Below, piece by piece: positions 1 to 8,793 of a DNA stretch of 64,000 bases. A program made the position numbers and the translations under genes. Origin of the DNA: Halioglobus maricola (GTDB lineage Bacteria; Pseudomonadota; Gammaproteobacteria; Pseudomonadales; Halieaceae). Location: positions 3,672,501 to 3,736,500 of the forward strand of contig NZ_CP036422.1 in the NCBI RefSeq assembly GCF_009388985.1. The letters run 5' to 3'. The notes under the pieces are model-generated. The model did no database searches. It saw only the letters and a program-made list of their open reading frames with translations, and was not told the DNA's origin. Position 1 is the stretch's first letter, and every line of letters starts with the position of its first letter.

Positions 1-947
1 TTCTCCTCAGTTTTTTGCAGCGCCAGAACCTTATGTTCGCGGCGGTAGGCGAGAATAGTGTTTAACATTTGAATAATTGTCAGCCGGGCAAACACAAGGA
101 ATACCGAGACAAGAAGGCCGGCAATAGCGCCGAAAAGCACTTTGCGTTTGCGAGAAAGATTGAAGCTGCGATAAGGGAGAGCAGCAGGGTCAATGATCTC
201 CAATGCATATTCTTCTCGTGCATTCGCCAGCATGGAGATGGCCGCTTGCGCTTCAATGAGCCGGTAGATCGACTGCTGAATGTCGACGACATCGGCGCGC
301 TGCAGTTCGTTTTCAAGATATGCTTGCTTGCGCGCCACATCAGCGAGCGTACGACCACGAATAAACTCATTAAACGCAGCCACATATAGATTGGCCCAAT
401 CGCGTGCCAGCACAGGATCAGCCCAGACCATACCTACAGCAACAATGTCAGTTTCTTCATCGACATCAATTGTCCTGACCTCGTCTCGGAAGCGGGTAAA
501 AACCGCGCCGCGATCAGGCTCAAAGCCGTTTATCCATGCGCCCGACTGCTCATCCCAGAATTCAGGATAGAAGTGTCGATCCAACTTGTGCTCTGCCAGA
601 AAGCGCATGGTGAAGTCACGCGAAGACAGGCGTGCGAGCATGACGTCGTTGTAATTGTCATGCGTAGTGCCCATGACAAAACCGTGCTCCACTAGCGTAA
701 GCACCTCAGAGGCGCGACGGTCGTCCGGAGAGACCCCACCCGGGTCCTCGATATCTACAATGCTCACCCGGGCAGAGGACTGGTACATATACGGACTTGA
801 GTAGGCCCACCAAGCGGTGAGTGCCGCCGCACAGAGCACCCCTCCCAGCAGCCACCATCGCGCATCAATCAGCGCGTTGACATAGGGCATCAGGTCAATG
901 TGCATCACTGCCGCATCTGCAGCGGCTGTGTCGTAATCACTGTTCAT
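1..947 (-). CDS. Wzz-type polysaccharide chain-length determinant (partial, C-terminus beyond left edge)
   Basis: The frame opens at an ATG at 947 and stays open to the left edge (315 codons), so the 3' end is missing. The product looks like a Wzz/polysaccharide co-polymerase inner-membrane protein, which sets polymer length. An N-terminal membrane segment (about residues 32-50, rich in W, L, A) is followed by a periplasmic part with the beta-rich start typical of the family (YMYQSSARVSIVDIEDPGG). A second hydrophobic segment near residues 272-292 (VLFGAIAGLLVSVFLVFARL) should close the periplasmic domain. The start lies 11 bases after the stop of the SLBB exporter, so the two are probably one operon. 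The sequence seen contains no tyrosine-kinase domain, but the missing C-terminus could hold more. The family call is from topology and position; the substrate is unknown. Confidence 0.8.
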   Translation of the reverse strand, partial: MNSDYDTAAADAAVMHIDLMPYVNALIDARWWLLGGVLCAAALTAWWAYSSPYMYQSSARVSIVDIEDPGGVSPDDRRASEVLTLVEHGFVMGTTHDNYNDVMLARLSSRDFTMRFLAEHKLDRHFYPEFWDEQSGAWINGFEPDRGAVFTRFRDEVRTIDVDEETDIVAVGMVWADPVLARDWANLYVAAFNEFIRGRTLADVARKQAYLENELQRADVVDIQQSIYRLIEAQAAISMLANAREEYALEIIDPAALPYRSFNLSRKRKVLFGAIAGLLVSVFLVFARLTIIQMLNTILAYRREHKVLALQKTEE

Positions 948-958
948 CGCTGAATTCC

Positions 959-3874
959 TCACAGCACGATACCGGCAAGAATGGCCGAGTTAACCAGCGT
1001 CTGAACCCAGGTCTGGGCGCGCTCTGTGCCATTCATGCGATCTACATTCAAGGGGACGTAAATTCTTGCGCCAGGCATCACTGACTTGCGCGCCATTCGC
1101 GAGGAGTTGCGACCGCCCTTGAGGTTAAGCACCTCACCGTTGGCCTGAATGACATAGGCGTGATCGAGTTTTCCCAACACCGTGCTGCCACCGCTCAGCT
1201 CCACGTAGTCTTTGATGTTGCGGTCGTCGCTGTAGAGATGTGAAGTCGGTACATATACCTGCCCCGCCACCTGCACATAGTCAGGCACGCGCGGAACGAC
1301 CAGTGCGTCACCGTCTTCCAGTGCCAGCTCGTCGCGGCTGCGGCAGCGCTGCACCTTATCCATATCGACCACCATGCGGCCGTTAGCCTCCGCCTTCTCC
1401 AACTGCCGAATGGCCTTGAGATAATCCTGTTTGCCCGCCCACTCCGGCGCCGACTTACCATCGTTGTTGAAAGAGTGGGAAAGCGACAACTCAACCATCA
1501 GGTCGTCCAGCTGGCCATGCAACTCATCGATAGTTTCCTGCTGCATTTCCCGGACGGAATTGCGAGTGAAGTAAGCGCCATAGGCATAGGCGTCAACCGT
1601 CAGACCACCGGCGCGCTGCAGCACACTACAGAGACTTTCATGTCTGTCGATCGCATAGGTACCGGGGCGCTGAACTTCGCCACTCAGTACAACAGTTGCC
1701 TGCTCGACCCAACCGGGCTTCTCACTGAAGGCGAGTTGATCCAGGGGCTGTAGGCGCGGGTTACTCACTTCCGCCGTGTACGCGGCCAGGTATTGCTCGC
1801 GACTGATTTCGCCGCGCTCACTGCGCCGCTTGAGATCACAAATCGCCAATAACTCAACGCTGTCCAGCGCAGTGTGCGTGGTGATGCCACTGCCAGTATT
1901 GTCGGCACCGATGCGCGACAACTCTGCTGTTACGCCCCAGGCCTTGCGTGCCAGGCCGCCGGCACCACAAAGCAAGTCACTGGCACGCATATCCGGCACC
2001 ATAGGGTAAGTACCAGGCAGGCGCGCTTCACCCAGTACGGTAACGATCGACTCCGGAGCACCGTACAGTGCCTGCTCACGGAGCAAGCTGATATCTTCAG
2101 CCAACAGTTCTGACCGCGCCTGCTGCTCACTAAAGAAGTACACCCGGTCACCGGGCTCGATCACCGGATTTTCGCTGCCCAGTGGATTTTCCCGTGCAGC
2201 CGCCAGGCTGAAGGCATGGGCCTCCACATAGCGGCCTGGAGAGCGGGTACGCACATAAATGCCGTAATGCATGTCAATCCGAGGGAGCAAGCCGCCACCG
2301 AGAGCGACCACATCAAGCAGCCGAGCACCCACCTGCAGCGGCAGATTTCCGGGTTGGCGCAGCGCACCGCGAACACTCACTACAGCGGCCGGGCGCGATT
2401 CCGTCGCCTGGACGCGCAACTGTTCAACAATATCCGCCAGCGTATTTTCACGCACCTCGGAAAGGTCAAAGATAAAGACCTGGTCACGCGGAGCCAGTGT
2501 CAGATCTGCGGAACCGCCGGGTTGCTCCAGCGCAGCAGTCAGGTCGCCGTAGAGGACCTCGCTGCGCAGCGATACCGGGTTTTCACGACGAATCAGGTAG
2601 AACGCCATATCCGCCCCGGGCAAGAGAGCCTCAGCGCTGCCAATAAGATCACTGAAGCGCATGGCATCGCGATACTGGTAACCGCCCGGACGATCGACGT
2701 GGCCGGACAGCAGCACCACCGACTCCAACTGATCCTCCAAGGGCAGCACTCTCAGGAAATCGCCGTTGCGCACAGCCTTGGCTCGAATCGCCTGATCGCC
2801 ACCAGCCGCAGAAAAGTCCACCAGAGTGCGATAGCCCTGCGGCTGTATGCGCTCTATGTGTGAGTCTTCCAACGATGCCGTTGGCAGGAGCCCCCCCGCC
2901 ATGGCCAGCACCTGGCCGATAGTGGTCTCCCCCAACAGCTCATAAATGCCCGGGCGCTGCACATCTCCGGTGACGTAGACAACCTCACCTAGCGGAGGAA
3001 CAAAGATGGTGTCGTTGTGCCGCAGGTAATGCTCCGTCCCGCTGCCGCCACGCAACAAAAGATCGTATAAATCGAGAGTGGCAATACGCTGCCCATTGCG
3101 CAGTAACTGAATGCGCCGCAGAGACCCTGTCTCGCGAACACCACCTGTAGACAACAGTGCATCAACCAGTGTCGACAAGCCGCCTATGGTGTACACGCCT
3201 GGCTGCACTACGTCTCCGGCCAGGCGCAGCTGGATACTGCGCAAGCGCCCCATGGTCACGACAGCGCGAGCGCCGATCACCCTGCGCTCGAACCCCTCGG
3301 TGATCATGGCTTCAACTTCGTCGAAGGTCATGCCTGACACCTTGATGGGGCCATACTCCGGCACAAGAATATTGCCGTCGCGAGTCACCAGTAGCTTGTA
3401 CTCAACATTCCGCTTGCCATAGAGCTGGACGATGAGATTATCACCTGGGCCAACGCGATAATTCGGCGGCACAGGGATACCGTCCACTGGCGCAAAGGTA
3501 CTCGGGGCCCGGTTGAAAATGTCGTAGCCAAACTGCTTGAGCTGGCCCTCTCCCGCCTGCTGCTGTTGCGTTTCTGCCAGACTGAGAGGCCCTGCCCTGT
3601 CTTCTGCGACCTGCTCCACGCGCGATACTTCCGAAGATAGCCCCACGGTCAGGCCGGCGATCGGCATAACCACCTCAGGGCTCGCTTCCTCTAGCGACGC
3701 ATCGTCTCCCTGGGGTGCAGCCGCCACATAGGTGCGCTGCTGAGCCACGTGCAACGGCTCTATGTAGGGAATGTAACGATCAGAAGCGGCCGCCGCACTT
3801 AAAGGCAAAAACAGTGCGACCCAGGGCAACAACCTGGACATACAGGAGAACGTTCTCGAAATAGCCTTGTGCAT
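959..3874 (-). CDS. Multi-SLBB polysaccharide export protein (Wza-like, enlarged)
   Basis: Outer-membrane/periplasmic polysaccharide exporter. A signal peptide occupies about residues 1-30 (LFLPLSAAAAS). A poly-export domain follows at about 129-195 (NYRVGPGDNLIVQLYG). After it I count seven SLBB-like repeats, each built on V-x-G-x-V-x-x-PG-x-Y followed by an L-rich stretch and AGG; they start near residues 214, 296, 388, 500, 612, 725 and 868. A hydrophobic C-terminal helix (TLVNSAILAGIVL) ends the protein. Wza itself is about 380 residues with far fewer SLBB repeats, so at 971 aa this protein should form a much longer periplasmic tube or ring. It is co-directional with the Wzz-like gene 11 bases downstream and is preceded by a sigma-54-type promoter. 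No lipobox Cys is visible, so it may not be a lipoprotein like Wza. Confidence 0.9.
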   Translation of the reverse strand: MHKAISRTFSCMSRLLPWVALFLPLSAAAASDRYIPYIEPLHVAQQRTYVAAAPQGDDASLEEASPEVVMPIAGLTVGLSSEVSRVEQVAEDRAGPLSLAETQQQQAGEGQLKQFGYDIFNRAPSTFAPVDGIPVPPNYRVGPGDNLIVQLYGKRNVEYKLLVTRDGNILVPEYGPIKVSGMTFDEVEAMITEGFERRVIGARAVVTMGRLRSIQLRLAGDVVQPGVYTIGGLSTLVDALLSTGGVRETGSLRRIQLLRNGQRIATLDLYDLLLRGGSGTEHYLRHNDTIFVPPLGEVVYVTGDVQRPGIYELLGETTIGQVLAMAGGLLPTASLEDSHIERIQPQGYRTLVDFSAAGGDQAIRAKAVRNGDFLRVLPLEDQLESVVLLSGHVDRPGGYQYRDAMRFSDLIGSAEALLPGADMAFYLIRRENPVSLRSEVLYGDLTAALEQPGGSADLTLAPRDQVFIFDLSEVRENTLADIVEQLRVQATESRPAAVVSVRGALRQPGNLPLQVGARLLDVVALGGGLLPRIDMHYGIYVRTRSPGRYVEAHAFSLAAARENPLGSENPVIEPGDRVYFFSEQQARSELLAEDISLLREQALYGAPESIVTVLGEARLPGTYPMVPDMRASDLLCGAGGLARKAWGVTAELSRIGADNTGSGITTHTALDSVELLAICDLKRRSERGEISREQYLAAYTAEVSNPRLQPLDQLAFSEKPGWVEQATVVLSGEVQRPGTYAIDRHESLCSVLQRAGGLTVDAYAYGAYFTRNSVREMQQETIDELHGQLDDLMVELSLSHSFNNDGKSAPEWAGKQDYLKAIRQLEKAEANGRMVVDMDKVQRCRSRDELALEDGDALVVPRVPDYVQVAGQVYVPTSHLYSDDRNIKDYVELSGGSTVLGKLDHAYVIQANGEVLNLKGGRNSSRMARKSVMPGARIYVPLNVDRMNGTERAQTWVQTLVNSAILAGIVL

Positions 3875-3910
3875 TGGTCTTTACCAGAAAACGGATAACG
3901 CCAGAACTAT

Positions 3911-3927
3911 TGCAAGCGCAATGCCAG
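3911..3927 (-). promoter_or_regulatory. Sigma-54 (-24/-12) promoter for the SLBB exporter-Wzz operon
   Basis: On the minus strand the site reads CTGGCATTGCGCTTGCA. The -24 GG and -12 GC are separated by exactly 10 bases, as RpoN promoters require, and the flanks match TGGCA and TTGCA. It lies 37 bases upstream of the exporter start codon. Two more such sites precede the other two polysaccharide units. Confidence 0.7.
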
Positions 3928-4056
3928 CCATGCCAATGCTTATTTATCTATATTTTTCAGCTAGTTAAGATACCGAACTGTTTTTTGAACTATGGTTTTC
4001 GCAATTTGCAACGCGTAGTGAGAAACGCATTTTTCGCAATTCGCGAGACTTTTTGC

Positions 4057-4986
4057 TCAACCAGCCCCATAAGACTGGCGCCAGGGCGGAGCGGGCAGCG
4101 GTAGCTCATCGAGGAGAGCGAGGTCACGCGCATAGTGGGCGCGCAGCCGCTCGAGATTGGCAGCCAACGCATCGGCCTCGCCCTGTGCTGGTCCGGCACG
4201 CACGTTCCAGCGCTCGTACAGGAAGCGCCAGCGGCCCCGAAGAGGATCAGGCATACGCTCCCAAAGTGCTGCGACCATACGCTGCCGCCGCAGCCAGACG
4301 CGCACACCGTGAGGAATGCGACTACGCGAGCCGCCCCGGTGCACGACCTCGCCGAGGCCTCGAGGCTCGAACCCCTGCGGCAAGCCGATGAAACTCAGCA
4401 CACGATCCAGTGTTTCCCTCGGTGCAGACTGCAGATCTTCGGTATAGATCACCAACAGCTGCTCGGCCGGGAAATGTGCCCGGTAGCGTTGCAGGATTCG
4501 CCCATATTCGCTCCAGGCGACATAGAACTCCGATTCTGGCTCATACCCCTCGCCGTGGTCAGGCACTGGCAAACTGCGACTGCGCTCCAGGGTCGCGCTA
4601 TCGAGCAGGCCGTCCAACACCTCGGAGAATTCGCGCTGCTCCGTATTGCGACGCCTGTCCATCTGGTAGTGCGACCAGGTACGTTGTGCCGGGTCGCGCA
4701 GGATTGCGATCAGTTTCACGCTGGGCATAAGCGTGGCTATGCGCGAAGCAGCCTCAGGGTCACACATATACTGCGGCGTAGCCTTGCCCCAGAGCTTTCC
4801 CTCACTGGTACCGAACTGCGCGCGGGCAAATTCGCGCCAGCCCTGCGCATCGACAACGGGCGCAGTAAAGAATGGAACCTCCTTCTCCAGCGGCATGCGG
4901 ATATCCGGGTGCTGCCGGAGTAGCTCAAAGAGTGTCGTGGTTGCACATTTCTGTGCACCGATAATCAAAAAATCCAGTGGCTTCAT
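4057..4986 (-). CDS. Sulfotransferase family protein
   Basis: PAPS-dependent sulfotransferase of 309 aa, probably cytoplasmic, that would place sulfate on a sugar of the surface polysaccharide. The 5'-phosphosulfate-binding loop is at residues 9-22 (GAQKCATTTLFELL). The 3'-phosphate-binding motif with R and S is near 95-107 (ILRDPAQRTWSHY). Both are hallmarks of the family. The gene overlaps the flippase gene by 4 bases (start 4986, flippase stop 4983), so they are translated together. Its place between flippase and exporter argues for polysaccharide modification rather than small-molecule sulfation. The acceptor sugar cannot be read from the sequence. Confidence 0.88.
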   Translation of the reverse strand: MKPLDFLIIGAQKCATTTLFELLRQHPDIRMPLEKEVPFFTAPVVDAQGWREFARAQFGTSEGKLWGKATPQYMCDPEAASRIATLMPSVKLIAILRDPAQRTWSHYQMDRRRNTEQREFSEVLDGLLDSATLERSRSLPVPDHGEGYEPESEFYVAWSEYGRILQRYRAHFPAEQLLVIYTEDLQSAPRETLDRVLSFIGLPQGFEPRGLGEVVHRGGSRSRIPHGVRVWLRRQRMVAALWERMPDPLRGRWRFLYERWNVRAGPAQGEADALAANLERLRAHYARDLALLDELPLPAPPWRQSYGAG

Positions 4987-6302
4987 GAGATAAACTCCTG
5001 TGACCGAATGTGCCGCAAAGCGGCCATGTATGAGAGCAAATTTTTGAGCGCCAAACCGGCACTGAAGAGGAAAGCCAGACCGACAAGACCCCAGCCTTCA
5101 GCCACCGGCCAGGCCAGCAGCAAAGTCAACGCCATTGCCACAACCTGCGCGCGCAACTCCCGCCGCGCTGCTCCCGTCATGTTCAACAGGACGCCCGACA
5201 GGCCCGTAGCCGCATTAATACACTGACCACCCAGCAGCAGCAGTAGCACCGCAACAAAATCTTCACCGGGCAATCCAAACACTGACGCCCAGATGCTAGA
5301 GCTGAGCCAGAGAAATGCAGCACCCGGCAAGAAAATCACACAGGATAGCTTCTGGGTCTTCCAGAGGAGGCCCTCAAGTGCGCCGCCATCTCCGGCTGCC
5401 GCCGAGCGGGCGAAGGCAGGGCCAAACACTGCCGCCTGAAGTAGCAGCAACAGCGTAACGATCGATACCAGCTTATAGGCCACGGCATACAAACCGATCG
5501 CTGGCGTATCTACGAACCACGGCAGCACGACAAAGGGCAACTGCAGAGAAAGGGCAGCAAACAATCCCCCTGCCCAGAGCGCACGGCGATCACTGCGCCC
5601 AGGTAACCGCAAATTTTCGCTTGATGAGGCAAGTGGTGGCTGTGTGATTCGAGATACCAACATCCGGCATACCGCCAACAAGGCCACCAGCAGACCGGCC
5701 AGGCCTGCTGCAATTGGCGAAAACGGAACTCCGAAGACACTACAAAAACCACAGAACAGAAGTATCAGCGCGGGTGGCGTTATGCTCTCTAGCGCAACCG
5801 CCAGCGCTGGTGCAGCACAGGCCTTGAGCATCTCTGAGGCGACACGCTGCAAGGCAAACAGGGGCGCCGCAATCGCCACAGCGACAGCCAACGCCATCAA
5901 GTCTGCACCGGCGAGCACAAAACGCTGAGCCACGAGCACAGGCGCGAATCCGGCGAGAAGTAGTAACAGTATCAACCACAAGAATCCGATACGCCGGGTA
6001 GCCGCATGCCAGTCTGTCGTGATTCCGCGCTTGTCTCCCTGGGAAAAACGCACTGCCGTCATGCGCATGGCGCTGGCGGGATACCCCTGAGCAAGCAACT
6101 CTCCCGCGATCACCACCCAGGACTGAAACAACTGCAGCACTCCCAGACCAGCCGGGCCCGCCACCGCACTCACAGCCAGCTGTGCCAGAAACTGCAAGCC
6201 CACCGCCACCGCCCGGCCACTCGCCAATTGCACGGGCACGACAAGCGCCGCCAACCGCGCGCGAGAGACAGGTAGAGTGCTCGCCCAGGTCTCAGCGCGC
6301 AT
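4983..6302 (-). CDS. Polysaccharide flippase (Wzx/MATE-like membrane protein)
   Basis: A 439-aa polytopic inner-membrane protein with about 12 hydrophobic segments along its length, as in O-unit/exopolysaccharide flippases that move undecaprenyl-linked repeat units across the membrane. I place the start at 6302 (MRAETWAS...), which overlaps the end of the upstream glycosyltransferase by 11 bases. The longer frame up to 6383 would overlap it by about 90 bases and gives an unlikely polar start. It sits in a chain of overlapping genes: DUF6492-like, GT4, flippase, sulfotransferase. No Wzy polymerase is visible in the window. Confidence 0.82.
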   Translation of the reverse strand: MRAETWASTLPVSRARLAALVVPVQLASGRAVAVGLQFLAQLAVSAVAGPAGLGVLQLFQSWVVIAGELLAQGYPASAMRMTAVRFSQGDKRGITTDWHAATRRIGFLWLILLLLLAGFAPVLVAQRFVLAGADLMALAVAVAIAAPLFALQRVASEMLKACAAPALAVALESITPPALILLFCGFCSVFGVPFSPIAAGLAGLLVALLAVCRMLVSRITQPPLASSSENLRLPGRSDRRALWAGGLFAALSLQLPFVVLPWFVDTPAIGLYAVAYKLVSIVTLLLLLQAAVFGPAFARSAAAGDGGALEGLLWKTQKLSCVIFLPGAAFLWLSSSIWASVFGLPGEDFVAVLLLLLGGQCINAATGLSGVLLNMTGAARRELRAQVVAMALTLLLAWPVAEGWGLVGLAFLFSAGLALKNLLSYMAALRHIRSQEFIS

Positions 6303-7539
6303 GCAGCCCCCGGTAAGCGACAAGCTGCTCGCTGTGTCGAGGGCGCTCAAACAAACTCCCCAGCGCGCAATGCATGGCCGCAAACAGGCTGTCCCAGGTA
6401 TAGCGATCGGATATCAGCCGCCGAGCGGCAACACTCATCTGTTCCCATGATGATTGATCGGTCAGAAGAAGATCCACAGCCGCGGCAAAATCCTCCGGGC
6501 TGTCGGCAACCGCAAGCTGTTCGCCCCGGGTTATGGCAATACCCTCGGCGCCGACGGCCGTTGTAACAGTGGGCATCCCGCGGGCCATAGCATCCAGTAC
6601 CTTGACCTTCATTCCCGAGCCAAACCGCAAAGGAGCCACGGAGACACGACTGCGGCTATAGACATCCTCCAGGTTTTCCACAAAACCCAGCAGCTTGATT
6701 CGCGGCACATCTTTGACCGCCGCCAGCAGACGCTCGTCCGCTCCCTTACCCACAATCTCGAAAGTCAGGTCTGGATGACGCCGCGCCAACAAAGGCCAGA
6801 CGCTGGCAATAAACCACAACAAACCCTCAGCATTGGCCTCCCAGCCCAGAAAGCCGACATACATCAGGCGCTTCCCTGTACTTCCCCAACGCAGCTCGGG
6901 CAGCGCAAGCTGACTGTCGTCGCCGAGGTGATAGGTATCGCGAATAAGACGCTCGTCCACACCACCAGCAATGAGTTCAGCCGCATCATTTGGCGCTGCG
7001 AACGTCAGCTGCGCGCAACGTGCGACCCGCGTTTCACAACGGCGCACACGGTAAGACTCCATGGCCGCAGCCAACCGCAAGATTGGATTGCCCGGCAGTT
7101 CGGCATAGCGCTGCCAGAGCCGGTAGTAGGCGTTGTGAGCGTGATAAACCACAGGGACCGAGGTGTTCGCTGGGATATAAGGATAGATTTCATAGTGATC
7201 GAGAACAGCGAGATCGTAGCTCTCAACAATTTCTGCTACCCGCTGTTGAAGCGCCGCACTGAATGACCGCTGCACATTCAGGGGCCAGCGGCGCAAATAA
7301 CTGAGCAGCAAATTTTTCGCCGAGCGTGGCACATTCACCGCTTCATGCAGATGCTTACTGCAGGGCGAGACTGCGTGGAAGGCCTCCAGATGCTTAGAGT
7401 CCTCAAGCTTTAGTGGGCAAACAAGCGTAATCTCGTAGCGCTCTGCCAGTGAGGCCAGCAACCGGAAGGTCTTAACCTTGCCACCACTCTGCAAGGGGTA
7501 GGGAAGCTCAGGCGTGATGAACAACAAGGACTTTTTCAT
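6292..7539 (-). CDS. Glycosyltransferase family 4 (GT-B fold)
   Basis: A 415-aa cytoplasmic glycosyltransferase. The N-terminal half starts with the typical LLFITPELPYPLQSGGKVK strand-loop that receives the acceptor. The C-terminal half has the GT-B donor site, with LMYVGFLGWEANAEGLLWF near 225-245, then EIVGKG, then PLRFGSGMKVKVLDAMARG near 300-320, where the nucleotide-sugar is held. The gene overlaps the DUF6492-like gene upstream by 4 bases and the flippase downstream by 11. It should add one sugar to the lipid-linked unit. Related glycosyltransferases occur in exosortase-associated EPS loci, but no exosortase lies in this window. The sugar is unknown. Confidence 0.85.
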   Translation of the reverse strand: MKKSLLFITPELPYPLQSGGKVKTFRLLASLAERYEITLVCPLKLEDSKHLEAFHAVSPCSKHLHEAVNVPRSAKNLLLSYLRRWPLNVQRSFSAALQQRVAEIVESYDLAVLDHYEIYPYIPANTSVPVVYHAHNAYYRLWQRYAELPGNPILRLAAAMESYRVRRCETRVARCAQLTFAAPNDAAELIAGGVDERLIRDTYHLGDDSQLALPELRWGSTGKRLMYVGFLGWEANAEGLLWFIASVWPLLARRHPDLTFEIVGKGADERLLAAVKDVPRIKLLGFVENLEDVYSRSRVSVAPLRFGSGMKVKVLDAMARGMPTVTTAVGAEGIAITRGEQLAVADSPEDFAAAVDLLLTDQSSWEQMSVAARRLISDRYTWDSLFAAMHCALGSLFERPRHSEQLVAYRGLHAR

Positions 7540-8417
7540 GCTGCAAGACCTCCCTCACCCAGAGCTAACTGCGCTCTCGCACTTTTCACTATGGCATTTT
7601 CTCGCGCGGCGCTAAGCCCGATATTTGACTGCAACAACAAGGCAATTGAGCCATCTGCAATGCGTGACTGCTGACTGGCAAGTGATTCCACATCTTCGGA
7701 AAACCAACAACAGTGACAGAGCTCGCCGGGCTCATAAAAATGACCGTGCCGCTCGCGCGCGACATGCTCCACGTACATGCCATACAAGGTGTACTCCGAA
7801 CAGCGCAGACTGCGCGCGAACAACCTATGCCAGGGACGCCCGCCCAACTGTTCAATATGTGCCTTCATCGCAACCAGTTGGCTGCGCCGCCAGGTAACGA
7901 GTTGCCCGACGTAGTCGCTGCCGCCGTAACCCGGCGCAAGGCCGAGCAATTCAGCGCTGCGACAGTGCCAGGCAATGTGATCCCTGGACGGTGCAGAACC
8001 CGGCTCGCGGCGCAAGCGCAGCAAGTCTTCGCTGTAGACAAGAGCGATATCGAAGTCTCGAACAAACACCAGATCCGAGTCGGCGAACAGAATGAGTTCC
8101 GCCTCGGTTACCTTGTCAGCACTCAACTTGGCAAGTTGCTGCATCATCCAGCCCCGCACCGGCCAACCTCGGTTGTCCACCCACCAACGATCCGACCAGG
8201 GCAGTTGACGATAGCCCGATGGCAGAACCTCCTCCACTACACGCACACTGCGACGCTCGTTCGCCAGGCTGATGAAGTCCTTGTAGTCACGGGCCGGCAC
8301 GACCAAGGCATGACGGATATCCCCGGACACATGACGATCGATGGATTCGCAGAGTCTCCGGCAGCGGTCCAGGTCCGGCCCATAAGAGCAGGTAATTATT
8401 TCAAGGCTGTTCTGCAT
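7536..8417 (-). CDS. DUF6492-like protein, putative GT-A type glycosyltransferase
   Basis: A 293-aa soluble protein. It begins with EIITCSYGPDLDRCRRLCES, like the first Rossmann strand of a GT-A enzyme. It carries an acidic D-x-D motif at 112-115 (FADSDLVFV), where such enzymes bind the metal and nucleotide-sugar. A Trp-rich stretch (RQLPWSDRWWVDNRGW) near 70-86 and a Cys/Trp patch near the end (GELCHCCWFSEDVESL) are typical of the DUF6492 group as I remember it. It is the first gene of the six-gene minus-strand assembly block and lies behind its own sigma-54-type promoter. Glycosyltransferase activity is an inference from the fold and context, not shown. Confidence 0.7.
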   Translation of the reverse strand: MQNSLEIITCSYGPDLDRCRRLCESIDRHVSGDIRHALVVPARDYKDFISLANERRSVRVVEEVLPSGYRQLPWSDRWWVDNRGWPVRGWMMQQLAKLSADKVTEAELILFADSDLVFVRDFDIALVYSEDLLRLRREPGSAPSRDHIAWHCRSAELLGLAPGYGGSDYVGQLVTWRRSQLVAMKAHIEQLGGRPWHRLFARSLRCSEYTLYGMYVEHVARERHGHFYEPGELCHCCWFSEDVESLASQQSRIADGSIALLLQSNIGLSAARENAIVKSARAQLALGEGGLAA

Positions 8418-8483
8418 GTGGTGTTCCTCATAGTGTTTAGCGGCCCATATCCGGCGCCAAAATGTGCAACCTGCCCTTGTCTG

Positions 8484-8500
8484 TGCAGGCCGCGTGCCAG
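8484..8500 (-). promoter_or_regulatory. Sigma-54 (-24/-12) promoter for the glycosyltransferase-flippase-sulfotransferase operon
   Basis: On the minus strand the site reads CTGGCACGCGGCCTGCA, close to the RpoN consensus, with 10 bases between GG and GC. It lies 67 bases upstream of the first gene of the assembly operon (start 8417). The gene-free stretch 8418-8793 holds this site, an AT-rich middle and the divergent sigma-54 site at 8726. Confidence 0.72.
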
Positions 8501-8725
8501 ATGCCTTGAAAGATGAGTAGAAAATATTTTATTCAGATAAAACAGACACTTACTGATAGCTATTGTGCGACCACAAGCGATCAAAGGGTCCAGACACCGG
8601 TTTGAGTGATCGCATTCGCGGATAGATTCGCAAAACGCAATTCATAACGCTCCATATCGCCTGCCAACACCTGAAGAATTCACACAATAATTGTAATTTT
8701 ATATGTATATCAGTGACTTACATGT

Positions 8726-8742
8726 TTGGCACAACGATTGCG
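8726..8742 (+). promoter_or_regulatory. Sigma-54 (-24/-12) promoter for the sugar transferase gene
   Basis: TTGGCACAACGATTGCG is a near-perfect RpoN promoter: the -24 element TTGGCAC and the -12 element TTGC have GG and GC separated by 10 bases. The expected start point is near 8753, about 40 bases before the ATG at 8794. AT-rich DNA just upstream (8680-8715) could hold an activator site. Confidence 0.78.
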
Positions 8743-8793
8743 ATGTAGTCCTCCAAGAACCGCCTTGAGGTTCACCAACTGGAGATCAGAACC

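Noticed and set aside
2216..2863. Plus-strand frame over the SLBB exporter
   Set aside because: Shadow of the exporter gene, which has regular SLBB repeats through this stretch.
4135..4923. Plus-strand frame of 262 codons over the sulfotransferase
   Set aside because: No recognisable family; the opposite strand has complete sulfotransferase motifs and operon overlaps.
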